Shown here: one piece after another, positions 24,102-24,288 of the stretch | How positions within the stretch are numbered: position 1 is the stretch's first letter | Layout: every line of letters begins with the position of its first letter | Assembly (NCBI GenBank): GCA_050012675.1 | Contig: JBEKGS010000045.1 | Span: 1-24,288, forward strand | Source: Fen-455 sp050012675 | GTDB lineage: Bacteria; Actinomycetota; Acidimicrobiia; Acidimicrobiales; Bog-793 | Reading direction: 5' to 3' | DNA: 24,288 nucleotides | Program-made: the position numbers and the translations under genes | Notes under the pieces: generated by a model | The model's input: only the letters and a program-made list of their open reading frames with translations | Database searches by the model: none | What the model was told of the DNA's origin: nothing

Positions 24102-24288
24102 TCACCGCTGCCAGAGGATGGTCCTGGCTTCCAGCGGTACAGCAACTCCCGCAAAGTGCGGTACGACTCGCGCCGTATAGTCAGTTGCGGGGCGGGCGGC
24201 CACGACCGATGCGCGATAGATCTCCCCAAGCGCATTGCCACGAGCCGTCTGGTCCCGTTGCATCTCCTGCCTGGCACTGTCGTTCGCG
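24102..24288 (-). CDS. C-terminal end of a probable alpha-glucan phosphorylase (runs off right edge)
   Basis: Sixty-one codons and a stop on the minus strand are open to the window edge, reading ANDSARQEMQ and onward, then ARPATDYTARVVPHFAG, then VAVPLEARTILWQR. The 'RPxxDYTxRVVPxxxGxxVPLE...ILWQ' close is what I remember from the end of actinobacterial DUF3417-type alpha-glucan (glycogen) phosphorylases. That enzyme releases glucose-1-phosphate from glucan. The pgm gene next to it fits. The catalytic core and pyridoxal-phosphate site are outside the window, so the call rests on the tail and context only. Confidence 0.6.
   Translation of the reverse strand, partial: ANDSARQEMQRDQTARGNALGEIYRASVVAARPATDYTARVVPHFAGVAVPLEARTILWQR

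Noticed and set aside
24062..24277. Minus-strand 71-codon frame at the right edge
   Set aside because: Arg-rich; another minus frame over the same bases gives a recognisable phosphorylase-like C-terminus.
1..24288. tRNA genes, CRISPR arrays, insertion sequences, integrases
   Set aside because: No T-loop pattern within a cloverleaf, no regularly spaced repeats, and no transposase or integrase motifs were seen on either strand.

Overview
The window is G+C-rich DNA from an actinobacterium. The best single marker is a WhiB-family regulator (7110-7478), a family confined to Actinomycetota. Fitting company is a DinB/mycothiol-type protein cut by the left edge and a dye-decolorizing peroxidase with an encapsulin-loading tail. 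Spacers are long for the group (roughly a fifth of the window is non-coding). I guess, without proof, a lineage near Acidimicrobiia rather than Streptomyces.

Layout. 1-359 (-): start of a DinB_2/TIGR03083-like protein. 1217-5134 (+): carbohydrate ABC transporter of the CUT1/alpha-glucoside type, with a binding protein, an intercistronic hairpin, a permease carrying a large extracellular insert, and a second permease. No ATPase gene is present, and a strong hairpin follows. 5303-5746 (-): MscL-type channel with a C-terminal zinc ribbon. 5957-6706 (+): large GNAT-like protein. 7110-7478 (+): WhiB. 7575-8042 (-): GNAT. 8158-9216 (-): IMP dehydrogenase/GMP reductase-family enzyme without CBS domains. 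9623-10837 (+): glutathione-independent formaldehyde dehydrogenase (fdhA). 11064-12098 (-): DUF4432 mutarotase-like protein. 12461-13165 (+): HAD phosphatase. 13275-14297 (+): DyP peroxidase with encapsulin targeting peptide. 14588-15160 (-): NUDIX. 15309-15632 (-): DUF3892-like small protein. 16299-16772 (+): TspO. 20270-16931 (-): AraC-VOC-UvrA-like operon. 20431-21852 (+): glucose-6-phosphate dehydrogenase. 22389-24065 (+): phosphoglucomutase. 24102-24288 (-): C-terminus of what looks like an alpha-glucan phosphorylase.

How the genes may work together. The right end is a glucan-to-pentose-phosphate module: phosphorylase gives glucose-1-P, Pgm gives glucose-6-P, Zwf oxidises it with NADP+. 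The left end imports a sugar, probably an oligosaccharide. The middle is a string of mostly single-gene units for stress and housekeeping: formaldehyde removal, peroxidase, NUDIX, osmotic valve and TspO. The AraC-VOC-UvrA operon looks like a self-contained drug or DNA-damage tolerance unit.

I found no tRNA, rRNA, CRISPR array, insertion sequence or prophage. The most interesting items are the permease with an SdrD_B/CarboxypepD_reg-like insert beside a binding protein without a lipobox, the DyP with an encapsulin address tag but no shell gene next to it, and the zinc-ribbon MscL. None is proven to be a new system.
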